Notes: generated from the sequence alone by a model not told the origin. 64,000 bases of DNA from an uncultured Gemmiger sp. (GCA_944388135.1 CALXHP010000002.1:1-64000), one strand, 5' to 3'; positions 18,981 to 27,477 are shown, counted from the first letter of the stretch. Numbers and translations are program-made.

Positions 18981-20282
18981 ATGAAGCGAGTTTTTTCTCT
19001 TGCCCTGGCTGCCCTGCTGCTAGCCGGCTGCGCCGCCGCGCCGGCACCTGAGACAAACGAGACTGCCGGCACTTACGCTACAGCGGAAACACCCTCCGCC
19101 AATACCGCCGCCTCCGGCGATGCCCAATCCCTGCGTCCGCTGCTTCTGGGCGATGGGAAACAGTACTACATGGACGAGATGGTCACCGGCGAACTCATCC
19201 GCTACCGGGTGGCCGATCTGGTCAGCCATGTGACGGAGGTTCCCTGTGCCGTGGAGGGCTGCACCCACGACAGCGAAAGCTGCCCGGCGGTTTTCCGCCG
19301 GGGCGAGTGCGACCGGGTGTTCGTGCTGGACGATGACACGCTGGTGGCACTCACCAACAATCAGTTTCCCGAAACCGAGGACAGCCTTGTGGTGCTGCTG
19401 GACCGCAACTGCCAGAACCGCCGGGTAGCGGCCACCATCCCCAACAGCAACTTTCTGTCCCTGGGATACGGTGCCTCCGACTCTCCCTACACCGATGGGC
19501 ACTACCTGTACTGTTTTGGTCATAAAAATGATCAGAACAGCTCCGAAATGATCAGCGCCCTGTTCCGCATTGATACCCAGAGCGGTGAAGTGACAGACCT
19601 TCTGGAATCTGCACCGGCGCAGGATCTACAGTTTTTGGGCGCACTGGGAAATCAGTTCGTTTTTTCTCAATCCGACGTGACTTTCCCGGAACCCACCGGC
19701 GATCTGATAGCGGACGCCGCGGCAGCCCCCACCGGTACCGACACCCACTGGCTTTTCAACCCTTACACCGGTGAATGGAAGGTCTTCCAGACCTATACCT
19801 CCGATGACGGTAGCCTGAGCCGGATATACAGCATCATTGTAGAAGGGCAATACTACCAGGTAGACCAGGAAGCCGGCTCTGTGTCGGTGGTGGACCCCGT
19901 GACCGGCGAGGCCAGACTGCTCACCGATCAGTACCCCACCGACCAGTTGAAGGGTTCTTTCTCGATTCAGGATGTTGTACAGGGGTGGCTGCTTTTCTAT
20001 GAATCCCCTATGGTAAACCTGGAAACCGGCGAAATCCGGGAGAAGCCGAAACTTCCCGACAACTACTGGAACGGCTATGCCCATCAACCCAACATCTATC
20101 TGAATCTGGGCGATACGCTGCTGGTGGACTGCCGGTACGAGCCTTACACCCGCACCGTCATCGGCACCGACGGTACACCCTATACGATAGATACCGAGCA
20201 TGAGTATCTGGGGCTGATCTCCACCGAAGATTTCCTCAGCGGTGTGCCCAATTACACCGAAGTGGGTGAATACACCACATAA
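18981..20282 (+). CDS. Tandem lipoprotein paralog 3 with Cys/His cluster
   Basis: 433 residues. The start at MKRVFSLALAALLLAGC is chosen over an in-frame ATG 15 bases upstream because AAGGAG sits seven bases before it. It contains CAVEGCTHDSESCP, DRNCQNRR, YTDGHYLYCFGH and LLVDCRYEPYTRTVI...LSGVPNYTEV. It is last in the operon and is followed by a strong terminator, so regulator, kinase, anchored protein and the three lipoproteins form one unit of about 6.8 kb. Confidence 0.85.
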   Translation: MKRVFSLALAALLLAGCAAAPAPETNETAGTYATAETPSANTAASGDAQSLRPLLLGDGKQYYMDEMVTGELIRYRVADLVSHVTEVPCAVEGCTHDSESCPAVFRRGECDRVFVLDDDTLVALTNNQFPETEDSLVVLLDRNCQNRRVAATIPNSNFLSLGYGASDSPYTDGHYLYCFGHKNDQNSSEMISALFRIDTQSGEVTDLLESAPAQDLQFLGALGNQFVFSQSDVTFPEPTGDLIADAAAAPTGTDTHWLFNPYTGEWKVFQTYTSDDGSLSRIYSIIVEGQYYQVDQEAGSVSVVDPVTGEARLLTDQYPTDQLKGSFSIQDVVQGWLLFYESPMVNLETGEIREKPKLPDNYWNGYAHQPNIYLNLGDTLLVDCRYEPYTRTVIGTDGTPYTIDTEHEYLGLISTEDFLSGVPNYTEVGEYTT

Positions 20283-20285
20283 ACG

Positions 20286-20323
20286 AAACGCCGCCCCGGC
20301 AGGTCTGCCAGGGCGGCGTTTTT
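20286..20323 (+). terminator. Terminator of the two-component/lipoprotein operon
   Basis: AAACGCCGCCC and GGGCGGCGTTT, with an inner GGCAGGTCTGCC arm, then TTT. It may also stop the convergent aldo/keto reductase transcript. Confidence 0.9.
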
Positions 20324-20332
20324 CAGGTATTC

Positions 20333-21469
20333 TTATTTTTCAAAATGTTTGGCCACCTGCTTCAGGTTCTCGATGATGGGCAGGTGCTGGGGGCAGACCC
20401 CTTCACACTGGCCGCAGCCAATGCAGTCGCTGGCTTTGCCGAAAGTCTTGGTCAGGTTGTCGTAATACTCGCCCTGCGGGGTCCATTCCTTGCCTTCCAC
20501 TTCCTGCAGGTCAGCGTTATACAGCGAGAAATACTTGGGGATGGCAATGTGCATGGGGCAGCCGTCGGTGCAGTAGGAACAGCCCGTGCAGGGAACGGCG
20601 ATGCTGGAGTTGATGATGGACACGGCCTGCCGGATACGGGCCTCCTCTTCCCCGTTGAGAGGCTGGAAGTTCTGCATGTAACCGGTATTGTCCAGCAGCT
20701 GGGCCATGTTGCTCATGCCGGAAAGCACCATCTTCACATTGGGTTTGCTGGCTGCAAAGCGGATGGCCCAGGACGGAATGGAGGCATCGGGGGCATACTC
20801 TTTGAAGAGTTTTTCCACCCCTGCGGGCACGTTGGCCAGGGTCCCGCCCTTGACAGGCTCCATGACAATGACCGGTTTGCCGTGCTTCTCCGCCACCTCA
20901 TAGCACTTGCGGGACTGCACCCCCTCACTGTCCCAGTCCAGGTAGTTCAGCTGCAGCTGGACGAACTCCACTTCCGGGTGTTCGGTCAGCACCTTATCCA
21001 GCAGGTCGGCGTGGTCATGGAAGGAAAAGCCGACATGCTTCACAAGGCCCTGGGCCCTTTTCTCCTGCAGCCAGGTGAAGCAGTCCAGCTTTTTGTAAAT
21101 TTCGTAGTGTTCGGTGCCCACATCGTGGAGCAGGTAGTAGTCAAAATACCCGGCGCCGGTCTTTTCCAGCTGGGTATTGAAGATCTTGTCCCGGTCTTCC
21201 AGGCTGTGGATAAACCCTGCATGGAGTTTGTCCGCCAGGGTAAAACTCTCCCGCGGGTGCCGGCTGGTCAGGCAGGTCTTGACGGCGTTTTCGCTCTGGA
21301 AAGCGCAGTACATCCAGGCCGTATCAAAATAGGTGAAGCCCCGCTCCAGAAAGGTATCCACCATCTGTTTGGTCTGTTCCGTATCAATACTGCCGGCGTT
21401 GTTGGGGTCTGTCAGCGGCAGACGCATCAGGCCAAAGCCCAATTTTTGTGCATTCTTGAAAATATCCAT
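20333..21469 (-). CDS. Aldo/keto reductase with C-terminal 2x[4Fe-4S] ferredoxin domain
   Basis: 378 residues. An NAD(P)H-dependent barrel reductase (FGLMRLP near the start, FDTAWMYC with the catalytic Asp/Tyr, [10 protein letters not shown]) fused to a ferredoxin-like tail with two clusters, [12 protein letters not shown] and [12 protein letters not shown]. This form is frequent in anaerobes, where it may exchange electrons with ferredoxin. The start MDIFKNAQ is set by GGAGG eight bases before it; a longer frame lacks a site. A MerR-type promoter lies upstream, suggesting induction by an electrophile, aldehyde or metal stress. Substrate unknown. Confidence 0.92.
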   Translation of the reverse strand: MDIFKNAQKLGFGLMRLPLTDPNNAGSIDTEQTKQMVDTFLERGFTYFDTAWMYCAFQSENAVKTCLTSRHPRESFTLADKLHAGFIHSLEDRDKIFNTQLEKTGAGYFDYYLLHDVGTEHYEIYKKLDCFTWLQEKRAQGLVKHVGFSFHDHADLLDKVLTEHPEVEFVQLQLNYLDWDSEGVQSRKCYEVAEKHGKPVIVMEPVKGGTLANVPAGVEKLFKEYAPDASIPSWAIRFAASKPNVKMVLSGMSNMAQLLDNTGYMQNFQPLNGEEEARIRQAVSIINSSIAVPCTGCSYCTDGCPMHIAIPKYFSLYNADLQEVEGKEWTPQGEYYDNLTKTFGKASDCIGCGQCEGVCPQHLPIIENLKQVAKHFEK

Positions 21470-21529
21470 CTTCCGGTTCCTCCGTTTGTATGAAGGGGCA
21501 GATTCTTCTGCCCTGCTGGTTGTTTCTTC

Positions 21530-21560
21530 ATTATATATCTTGAAGTGCACTTGAAGTCAA
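21530..21560 (-). promoter_or_regulatory. MerR-type promoter of the aldo/keto reductase
   Basis: Minus-strand TTGACT (21560-21555), a 19-base spacer and TATAAT (21535-21530). The overlong spacer holds the near-palindrome CTTGAAGTGCACTTGAAG (16 of 18 positions symmetric, read on the + strand). An overlong spacer carrying a palindrome is the signature of promoters activated by MerR-family proteins through DNA untwisting. Confidence 0.85.
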
Positions 21561-21661
21561 GTCATGGACCGTAAGATGTTTTTTATTTTTCACTGTACTT
21601 TTTTTGAAAATCGTGTATAATAAAGGTTGCGTATGCAATTTTTACAACACAGGAGAACCCC

Positions 21662-22837
21662 ATGAAAAAGAAAATTTTGTACCGTACTGCTGCCTGTGCC
21701 CTTGCGGTCAGCCTGACCGCTGTACTGGCCGGCTGCAACAAGTCCGCGGACAGTGACTCCACTGCCGATACCGCCGAAACCGCCTCTGCCGAAACTGCGG
21801 AGGAGGCCGCTGTGGATGAGTCCACCTACGACTATCTTGCCGACTTCAACTATTCCGACGGCTTTGACGAGAACGGCTATCTGAAAGGCGTAACCGCTTC
21901 CGATTACGTCACTTTGCCGGACGACTATGCCGACATCACCATCGACGCTTCCCTGGCGGAAGTCACCGATCAGGATATTTCCGACTATATCAACGAAAAT
22001 CTCCTGTCCGGCTTCGCCACCACCAGCCAGGTGACTGACCGTGCTGCCGCCACCGGTGACACCGTCAACATTGACTATGTGGGCACCATCGACGGTGTGG
22101 AGTTTGACGGCGGCAGCGCCCAGGGGTACGACCTGGAACTGGGCAGCGGCACCTTTATCGACGGCTTTGAAGATCAGATCGTGGGCCACACCCCCGGCGA
22201 GACCTTTGACGTGAATGTCACCTTCCCCGAGAATTTCGCCAGCACCGACCTGGCCGGCAAGGATGCCGTTTTCAGCACCACCCTGAACTACATCAACGAG
22301 ACTGTCACCCCGGAGCTTACCGACGCCTGGGTGCAGGAAAATCTTTCCGACACGATGCCCGTCACCGACGTGAGCAGTCTGAACGAGATGGTCAAAAACC
22401 AGCTTTTCTACAGCAACCAGTACAACGCGGTGTACTCCGCCCTCTACGACAAAGCCACCTTTGCCGATGAGCTTCCCGAATCCGCCAAGGAGTACTTCCG
22501 CAATGTTCAGCTGTATGGCGTATACAGCGCCGCCCAGAGCTACGGCACGAACATGACGACCCTGATCAGTTCCAGCTTCGACAGCCTGGATGAATACATC
22601 AGCTATGTGGATGAGGCAAACAAGTCCTTGCTGGAGCAGGCTCTTCTGGTACAGGCCATCGCGGAAAAGGAAGGGATCAAGTGCGACACCGAAACGATGA
22701 ACGCTGAGTTCTCCAACATTTTCGGCGCCACCGACGTGAACAGTTTCACCCAGGTATACGGTGAAAACTGCGTCAAGTATCAGATGCTGGGCAACATTGT
22801 CATGAACCACCTGGTCGATACCGTAAAATACGAATAA
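21662..22837 (+). CDS. Lipoprotein FKBP-type peptidyl-prolyl isomerase, trigger-factor-like
   Basis: 391 residues with signal MKKKILYRTAACALAVSLTA and lipobox VLAGC. After an acidic Ser/Glu/Ala linker comes an N-terminal segment, then an FKBP domain (about residues 135-220: TVNIDYVGTIDGVEFDGG, GSGTFIDGFEDQIVGH, GETFDVNVTFPE), then a helical region like the C-terminal arm of trigger factor. It probably folds proteins at the outer face of the membrane, as PrsA does in Bacillus. AGGAGA precedes the ATG and a strong terminator follows; it is monocistronic. Confidence 0.9.
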   Translation: MKKKILYRTAACALAVSLTAVLAGCNKSADSDSTADTAETASAETAEEAAVDESTYDYLADFNYSDGFDENGYLKGVTASDYVTLPDDYADITIDASLAEVTDQDISDYINENLLSGFATTSQVTDRAAATGDTVNIDYVGTIDGVEFDGGSAQGYDLELGSGTFIDGFEDQIVGHTPGETFDVNVTFPENFASTDLAGKDAVFSTTLNYINETVTPELTDAWVQENLSDTMPVTDVSSLNEMVKNQLFYSNQYNAVYSALYDKATFADELPESAKEYFRNVQLYGVYSAAQSYGTNMTTLISSSFDSLDEYISYVDEANKSLLEQALLVQAIAEKEGIKCDTETMNAEFSNIFGATDVNSFTQVYGENCVKYQMLGNIVMNHLVDTVKYE

Positions 22838-22850
22838 TTTCCCGTTTTTT

Positions 22851-22887
22851 GCCTGATGTGGTATTCCCCACATCAGGCATTTTTTTA
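22851..22887 (+). terminator. Terminator after the lipoprotein isomerase
   Basis: GCCTGATGTGG and CCACATCAGGC with a six-base loop, then ATTTTTTT. Confidence 0.92.
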
Positions 22888-22899
22888 TGGAGCAATCTC

Positions 22900-22928
22900 T
22901 TGACAAAGGCCTCCCGAAAGAGTACTAT
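22900..22928 (+). promoter_or_regulatory. sdpR-sdpI promoter
   Basis: TTGACA, a 17-base spacer and TACTAT; predicted start near 22935, at the edge of the operator. Confidence 0.85.
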
Positions 22929-22935
22929 GACAGCA

Positions 22936-22965
22936 TAGATATTTAGACATTTTCCTAAATATCTA
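22936..22965. promoter_or_regulatory. Probable SdpR operator, 11-bp perfect inverted repeat
   Basis: TAGATATTTAG, eight bases, then CTAAATATCTA. The arms are perfect complements and cover about +1 to +30, the position expected for an autorepressor of the ArsR family. Confidence 0.8.
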
Positions 22966-22992
22966 CAACATTGCAGGAGAGGAGCGTCCACG

Positions 22993-23274
22993 ATGGGAGA
23001 TGCCTTTAAGGCGCTGGCCGACCCTACACGGCGGCGCATTCTGGAACTGCTGGCCCAGGGCGACATGACCGCCGGGGAGATCGCAACGCATTTTTCTATG
23101 ACAAAGCCTTCGGTCAGCCACCACCTGAACATTCTGAAAGCAGCCGGCCTGGTCTGCGATCAGCGCAACGGGCAAAATATCGTGTACAGCGTCAATCTGA
23201 CCGTCTTTCAGGAGCTGGTCAAATGGTTCTACGATGTCGATCTTGTGAAGGGAGACCCCGACCATGAAAAATAA
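22993..23274 (+). CDS. sdpR: ArsR-family autorepressor SdpR
   Basis: 93 residues, a winged-helix repressor (FKALADPTRRRILELL, MTKPSVSHHLNILKAAGLV as recognition helix, NGQNIVYSVN wing). It lacks metal-binding Cys motifs, as is usual for SdpR rather than metal-sensing ArsR proteins. It overlaps sdpI by 11 bases. In Bacillus subtilis SdpR is captured at the membrane by toxin-bound SdpI, which frees the promoter; the perfect operator here fits that circuit. Confidence 0.9.
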   Translation: MGDAFKALADPTRRRILELLAQGDMTAGEIATHFSMTKPSVSHHLNILKAAGLVCDQRNGQNIVYSVNLTVFQELVKWFYDVDLVKGDPDHEK

Positions 23275-23929
23275 AAAGATGTTTCTCGGGCTGCTTTTGC
23301 TCTGCCTTGTCAACTTTGCAGCCCACCTGTTCTTCTATCCCCAAATGCCGGACATTGTTCCCACCCACTGGGGCTTCAGCGGTCAGGCGGATGGCTGGGG
23401 CCCCAAATACACCATCCTGATCCTTTGTGCCCTGCCCCTGATCATCCTGATCATGATGGCAGTGATCCCCAAGATCGATCCCCGTGCACAGAACTTTGAA
23501 AAATTCGGCACCATTTACCGCGGATTCACCATCGGCATCACGGTGTTTCTTTGCGCCATTACCTGGCTGACCGAGCTGACCGTCTACAACCTGCTGCCCA
23601 ACAGCGGCAATCTGGTCTCCATTCTTGTCTTTGGCGGTTGCGGTGTGCTCTTTATCCTGCTGGGCAACTATATGCCGCGCATCAAGCAGAACTATACTTT
23701 CGGCTGCAAAACCCCCTGGGCCTTGAACGATGAGCACAACTGGAACCGCACCCAGCGCATGGGGGGAATTGTCTTTGTGGTCATCGGCGTTGTATTTATG
23801 ATGGCCATACCTTTCTCCAGAGTATTGGGTGAAACCGGTATGCTGATCCTTTTGCTGGGCAGTTCCCTGGGCGGCACCCTCTGGATTTATTTGTACTCTT
23901 ACCTTGTCTATATCGGCAAAATGAAATAA
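23264..23929 (+). CDS. sdpI: SdpI-family membrane immunity/signal protein
   Basis: 221 residues with six hydrophobic segments. The N-terminal half is DUF1648 (PTHWGFSGQADGWGPK), the C-terminal half the SdpI domain (NYMPRIKQNYTFGCKTPWALNDEHNWNRTQ). In B. subtilis SdpI protects against the SdpC toxin and sequesters SdpR. No sdpABC toxin genes are in the window, so here it may guard against peptides from other cells or play an envelope role. Confidence 0.92.
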   Translation: MKNKKMFLGLLLLCLVNFAAHLFFYPQMPDIVPTHWGFSGQADGWGPKYTILILCALPLIILIMMAVIPKIDPRAQNFEKFGTIYRGFTIGITVFLCAITWLTELTVYNLLPNSGNLVSILVFGGCGVLFILLGNYMPRIKQNYTFGCKTPWALNDEHNWNRTQRMGGIVFVVIGVVFMMAIPFSRVLGETGMLILLLGSSLGGTLWIYLYSYLVYIGKMK

Positions 23930-23933
23930 AGCA

Positions 23934-23970
23934 AAAGCGGGCCGTCGCTACAGACGGCCCGCTTTCGTTT
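23934..23970 (+). terminator. Terminator after sdpI
   Basis: A 13-bp stem AAAGCGGGCCGTC with its complement and a six-base loop, then TTTCGTTT. It lies between convergent genes and may serve carD too. Confidence 0.88.
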
Positions 23971-23982
23971 GGCTTTTTTCTG

Positions 23983-24486
23983 TTATTGATTGGCAGCTCT
24001 ATCCAGTACCCCGGCAATAAAATCCGGAACTTCGTCGGGATCGATGCCCATGGTGTAGGCAAACTCGCTGTGCAGGATGTTCTGTGCCTCCCGCAGGGCA
24101 CTGTCCTCATAGCTGGAAAGCTGTTTGCCCATGGCGTGGCGGTGACGGCGCTCGGTATAGATATCCCGGATCATCCGCAGCAGCGCATGGCGGTCACCGC
24201 TTTGCAGCGTCTGACGATAGTGTTCTTTGCGCACTTCCGGGTTGGGATCGTGTTCCGGCGCCGGTTCCTGCAAGAGGTCCAGCAGTTCCTGCTTGCTGGG
24301 CAAAGCCCGCATCCGGTCCAGCAGAACCTGACTGGTGCAGGGCACGCAGATGGTCATCGTATTGTCGTAGACCGGCCGCAGGATATAGCATTCGCACTGC
24401 TGCCCCGCCAGCTTCATCCGCTTTTTCTCTGCAATCGTGCACACACCGCTTGTCCCGTAACTGACCGTATCTCCAACCTGAAACAT
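23983..24486 (-). CDS. CarD/CdnL-family transcription regulator
   Basis: 167 residues. The N-terminal RNA-polymerase-interacting Tudor-like domain is visible (MFQVGDTVSYGTSGVCTI, then CYILRPVYDNTMTICVP), followed by a helical DNA-binding region (residues 60-165). Such proteins bind the RNA polymerase beta subunit and stabilise open complexes at promoters. The gene is monocistronic with AGGAGG before the ATG. Several Cys in the N-terminal domain are not a general feature of the family. Confidence 0.88.
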   Translation of the reverse strand: MFQVGDTVSYGTSGVCTIAEKKRMKLAGQQCECYILRPVYDNTMTICVPCTSQVLLDRMRALPSKQELLDLLQEPAPEHDPNPEVRKEHYRQTLQSGDRHALLRMIRDIYTERRHRHAMGKQLSSYEDSALREAQNILHSEFAYTMGIDPDEVPDFIAGVLDRAANQ

Positions 24487-24615
24487 ACTGCGTCCTCCTT
24501 TTTTCTGTTTGCGCCCGGGTAAAGTTCTCTCTACTATATAGTATAGTACTTTTTTGACAAAAATGTCATAGGCTTTTTATACAAAAATAACGTTGCCACG
24601 ATTACCCCCTCTTGC

Positions 24616-24648
24616 ACAAAAGAAAACTCCCCCTGTTACCAGGGGGAG
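24616..24648 (-). terminator. Terminator after the phosphoribosyltransferase-like gene
   Basis: CTCCCCCTG, a four-base loop and CAGGGGGAG, then TTTTCTTTTG on the minus strand. Confidence 0.9.
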
Positions 24649-24667
24649 GGAAATCCTATGGGAGGCT

Positions 24668-25306
24668 TTACAGGCTGGAATAGCCAAAGCTGTTGACCAG
24701 CGCATCGATTTTTTTGCCTTCCTTGCACCAAGGGCAAACATGAGAATCGTAGCTCTCATAGTCAGGCAGGTCATTGGGATCAAAGAGGCTGGTCACTTGG
24801 AAACCTGCGCACTCCTGCTGGGTGGCAAAAATAGCCGCAATCCCCACAGGAATACCGCCGTAATAGTTGATGGCTTCCACAGCACTCTGCACCGTATAAC
24901 CGGTGGTCACCGAAGCGGCCAGAACCAACACATGTTTGCCGGCGATCATGGGGGCTGTATTTTCACGGAAAAGCAGCTGGCTGCCCACCGTATGCTCCGG
25001 TGTGACCACATAGATAGTCTGGTGCGCGTTCATATTGGCGTAACCGGACTTGGTCAGCTCACTGGCCATACAGGCACCGATCACCTCGGTTCCGTCCAGG
25101 CAAAGGATGGTATCCACAATGGTATTGAGGGTATACTCCTTCACCAGTTCCGCCGCCACCGCACGGGCTTCCGACAGACGGGATTTGGTCATTGTCACGT
25201 CAATATAATAGTTGATGTGACTGTGGCTGGTAGCAAAATGTCCTTTACAGACGCGCAGCAACAGGTTAGCCTTTCCGGTAGGCAGTTTGACGAGATTCAT
25301 GGCCAT
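24668..25306 (-). CDS. Orotate-phosphoribosyltransferase-like protein with altered PRPP loop
   Basis: 212 residues of type I phosphoribosyltransferase fold. The PRPP loop is recognisable (HVLVLAASVTTGYTVQSAVE, residues 125-144), but the two acidic residues that normally contact the ribose of PRPP (ED or DD before TTG) are replaced by Ala-Ala-Ser. Other features are GHFATSHSHINYYID near residue 22 and a C-terminal CPWC. The start follows GGGAGG by seven bases. Its own promoter and terminator flank it, and no pyrimidine genes are near. It is often annotated as orotate phosphoribosyltransferase, but I doubt PyrE activity; a regulatory or altered-substrate role is possible. Confidence 0.7.
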   Translation of the reverse strand: MAMNLVKLPTGKANLLLRVCKGHFATSHSHINYYIDVTMTKSRLSEARAVAAELVKEYTLNTIVDTILCLDGTEVIGACMASELTKSGYANMNAHQTIYVVTPEHTVGSQLLFRENTAPMIAGKHVLVLAASVTTGYTVQSAVEAINYYGGIPVGIAAIFATQQECAGFQVTSLFDPNDLPDYESYDSHVCPWCKEGKKIDALVNSFGYSSL

Positions 25307-25338
25307 TGGAGGTCCCTCCCTTTAACTTTCTACATTCT

Positions 25339-25367
25339 ATTGTAAAGAGTTTGAATCCTGATTGCAA
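25339..25367 (-). promoter_or_regulatory. Promoter of the phosphoribosyltransferase-like gene
   Basis: Minus-strand TTGCAA (25367-25362), a 17-base spacer and TACAAT (25344-25339). Confidence 0.8.
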
Positions 25368-25422
25368 GGAACGCATTGCCCAAAATAAAGCAACGGTTTT
25401 TGGGCAGTTTTGCAGCTTCACC

Positions 25423-25451
25423 TTTACACTCTGCAGCCAAACTGGTATAAT
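25423..25451 (+). promoter_or_regulatory. dnaD-dnaC promoter
   Basis: TTTACA, a 17-base spacer ending in TGG, and TATAAT; 33 bases to the dnaD start. Confidence 0.78.
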
Positions 25452-25484
25452 AAGATTACTTTTTAAAGTGGGGAGGTTTGCGGT

Positions 25485-26396
25485 ATGGCCTATACGCTGG
25501 CACCATACAACGGAGATACACTGGCAGTACCGCAGATCGTACTAACCCATCTGGCCCAGGCCGATGGGGATACGGTGCGCACGGCACTGTACGTTCTGCA
25601 GACCGGCGACACCGATCCCCGGACCATTGCCCGCACACTGGGCCTTCCCAGCATTGAAGCCGCCCGCCGTGCCCTGCAATACTGGGCCGGCGCCGGTCTT
25701 TTGCAGCATACCAGGGCTTCTGCGCCTATGATCCCAGCGGAGGAAAAAGCAGCCAAGATCGATCTGGCCAGCCTGAACGACCCCTATGTGGCTGTTCTGT
25801 GCGAGGAAGCCCAGACGGCTTTCGGCAAGGCGTTGAGCCGCAGTGAAATGCAGCGGCTGGTGGGGCTGTACCTTAATGATGGATGGAAGCCCGATGTCAT
25901 TCTGCTCTGCTGTGCCGAAAACGCCCGGCAGGGACGCCGCAGCGTGGCAGCGGTAGCCCGGGAACTGACCCGTTGGCGGGAGGACGGCGTAGAGTCCGGC
26001 GAGGATGCCGAGCGCTATCTGCGCAAGGTCAAACAGCGGGAGGACTGGTGCGCCGATGCGGCAGCCCAGTTCGGCATAGAGCCTTCCGCCCTGACCCGCT
26101 GGGAGCGCGGCGCCATCGCCCGCTGGCACGAGGAGTGGGGCATCAGCCGGGAGATGATCGACGAGGCTTTGCTGCGGGCGGGCAACAAGAACACGATCCG
26201 GTATGTGGACGGCATTCTGCGCGCCTGGCGTGCTCAGGGGATCACCACGGTGGCGGCAGCCCGTGGTCAGGGACAGCTGGCCGGCAGCAACATTCTGGCC
26301 ATCGAGCGGCCTGCCGCCCCCCAGCCCGCCGCGGCCAGCGCCCAGAAAGATCTGTTCAACCGGGACTGGACCGCTATGTTCGACGAGGAGGGATAA
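25485..26396 (+). CDS. DnaD-domain replication/primosome protein
   Basis: 303 residues. A winged-helix N-terminal part (PQIVLTHLAQADGDTVRTAL, then IARTLGLPSIEAARRALQYW) is followed by DnaD/DnaB2 domains (FGKALSRSEMQRLVGLYLNDGWKPDVILLCC and ITREMIDEALLRA-like helices). It helps load the replicative helicase at origins or stalled forks. It lies three bases before the dnaC-like gene, so the pair encodes the helicase-loading module. GGGGAGG precedes the ATG. Confidence 0.9.
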   Translation: MAYTLAPYNGDTLAVPQIVLTHLAQADGDTVRTALYVLQTGDTDPRTIARTLGLPSIEAARRALQYWAGAGLLQHTRASAPMIPAEEKAAKIDLASLNDPYVAVLCEEAQTAFGKALSRSEMQRLVGLYLNDGWKPDVILLCCAENARQGRRSVAAVARELTRWREDGVESGEDAERYLRKVKQREDWCADAAAQFGIEPSALTRWERGAIARWHEEWGISREMIDEALLRAGNKNTIRYVDGILRAWRAQGITTVAAARGQGQLAGSNILAIERPAAPQPAAASAQKDLFNRDWTAMFDEEG

Positions 26397-26399
26397 CCG

Positions 26400-27359
26400 A
26401 TGCGTACCAAGGATGAACTCTTTCGCGCCGCACAGCGTGAGATCGCGTCCCGCCGCCAGTATGCCGTCATGCAGGCAGAAAACACCCGCCGTGCCGCCTT
26501 TGCGGCTCACCCTGCCCTGGCGGAAGCCGATGATGCCCAGATGCGTGCCGGATTGGCCCTGGCCAAAGCCGCAGCCCTGGGCGGCAACATGGAGGCCGCA
26601 CGGGCAGAGCTGGCCCGTGCGGATGAAGCACTGGCTGCCGCCACAAAGGAGGCCGGCTACGGGGAGAATGCGTTCCAGCCCGCTTATTCCTGCCCCCGCT
26701 GCCAGGACACCGGCATGTACCACGGCAACCCCTGCAGCTGTGTGGCAGAGATTGCCCGCCGCCTGCGTCGGGAGGAGATCAACGCCGCCAGCCCCCTGGG
26801 GTTGTGCCAGTTTTCCACCTTCGATGTCAACCGCTACTCCCCCGAGGTGGAGCCGGAACTGGGTATTTCGCCCCGGGCTTACATGGAAAAACTGCTCCAT
26901 TATTGTGAAAACTATGCCCAGAAATTCAGCAGCAAAAGCACCAACCTGCTCTTTATGGGGCACACCGGGCTGGGCAAGACCCATCTGGCGTTGGCCATTG
27001 CCGACGCGGTGCTGGGTGGCGGGCACGATGTGCTCTACACCAGTGCGGCAGCCCTGGCCGCCCGACTGGGCCGGGAGCATTTCGACTTTGACAGCGGCGA
27101 CGAATGGCTCAACGCCTGCCAGGAGGCCGATCTGCTGATCCTGGATGATCTGGGTACCGAATACATTACCCCGCTGACCATCAGCGTGTTGTATGAGCTG
27201 ATCAACACTCGGATGCTGACCGAACGGCCCACGATCTATACCACCAACATCACCGACCAGAGCGTCTTTGTGGCCCGCTATACCGAAAAGGTGGCCAGCC
27301 GGATGCTGGGCGGCTGCAAAATGTTCAAGTTTTTCGGCACCGATCAGCGCCTGAAATAA
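26400..27359 (+). CDS. DnaC/DnaI-family helicase-loader ATPase
   Basis: 319 residues. The N-terminal third is helical with a zinc-knuckle-like CPRCQDTGMYHGNPCSC (near residue 98), as in DnaI. The AAA+ domain has Walker A GHTGLGKTHLAL, Walker B LLILDDLGTE and sensor TTNIT. It loads the replicative DNA helicase. It is second in the DnaD operon and ends at a long hairpin terminator. Confidence 0.93.
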   Translation: MRTKDELFRAAQREIASRRQYAVMQAENTRRAAFAAHPALAEADDAQMRAGLALAKAAALGGNMEAARAELARADEALAAATKEAGYGENAFQPAYSCPRCQDTGMYHGNPCSCVAEIARRLRREEINAASPLGLCQFSTFDVNRYSPEVEPELGISPRAYMEKLLHYCENYAQKFSSKSTNLLFMGHTGLGKTHLALAIADAVLGGGHDVLYTSAAALAARLGREHFDFDSGDEWLNACQEADLLILDDLGTEYITPLTISVLYELINTRMLTERPTIYTTNITDQSVFVARYTEKVASRMLGGCKMFKFFGTDQRLK

Positions 27360-27361
27360 AG

Positions 27362-27412
27362 AAAAAGCGCCTGCCGGGCATCCTGTGACGGGATATACGG
27401 CGGGCGTTTTTT
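27362..27412 (+). terminator. Terminator of the dnaD-dnaC operon
   Basis: CGCCTGCCG pairs with CGGCGGGCG around an inner hairpin, then TTTTTT. Confidence 0.8.
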
Positions 27413-27433
27413 ATGAAAAGGCATGTAAGTAAG

Positions 27434-27469
27434 CAAAAACCGCAAAAGCACCTTGCGGCACCTTTGCGG
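27434..27469 (-). terminator. Terminator after tRNA-Pro
   Basis: On the minus strand CCGCAAA pairs with TTTGCGG around an inner GTGCC/GGTGC arm, then TTTTTGC. It begins about nine bases past the tRNA. Confidence 0.7.
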
Positions 27470-27477
27470 CTGACAAG

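Noticed and set aside
15609..20282. The repeats in the three tandem lipoprotein genes as a CRISPR or DNA repeat array
   Set aside because: They are protein-coding paralogs about 1.3 kb long with diverged middles; no short spaced repeats exist in the window.
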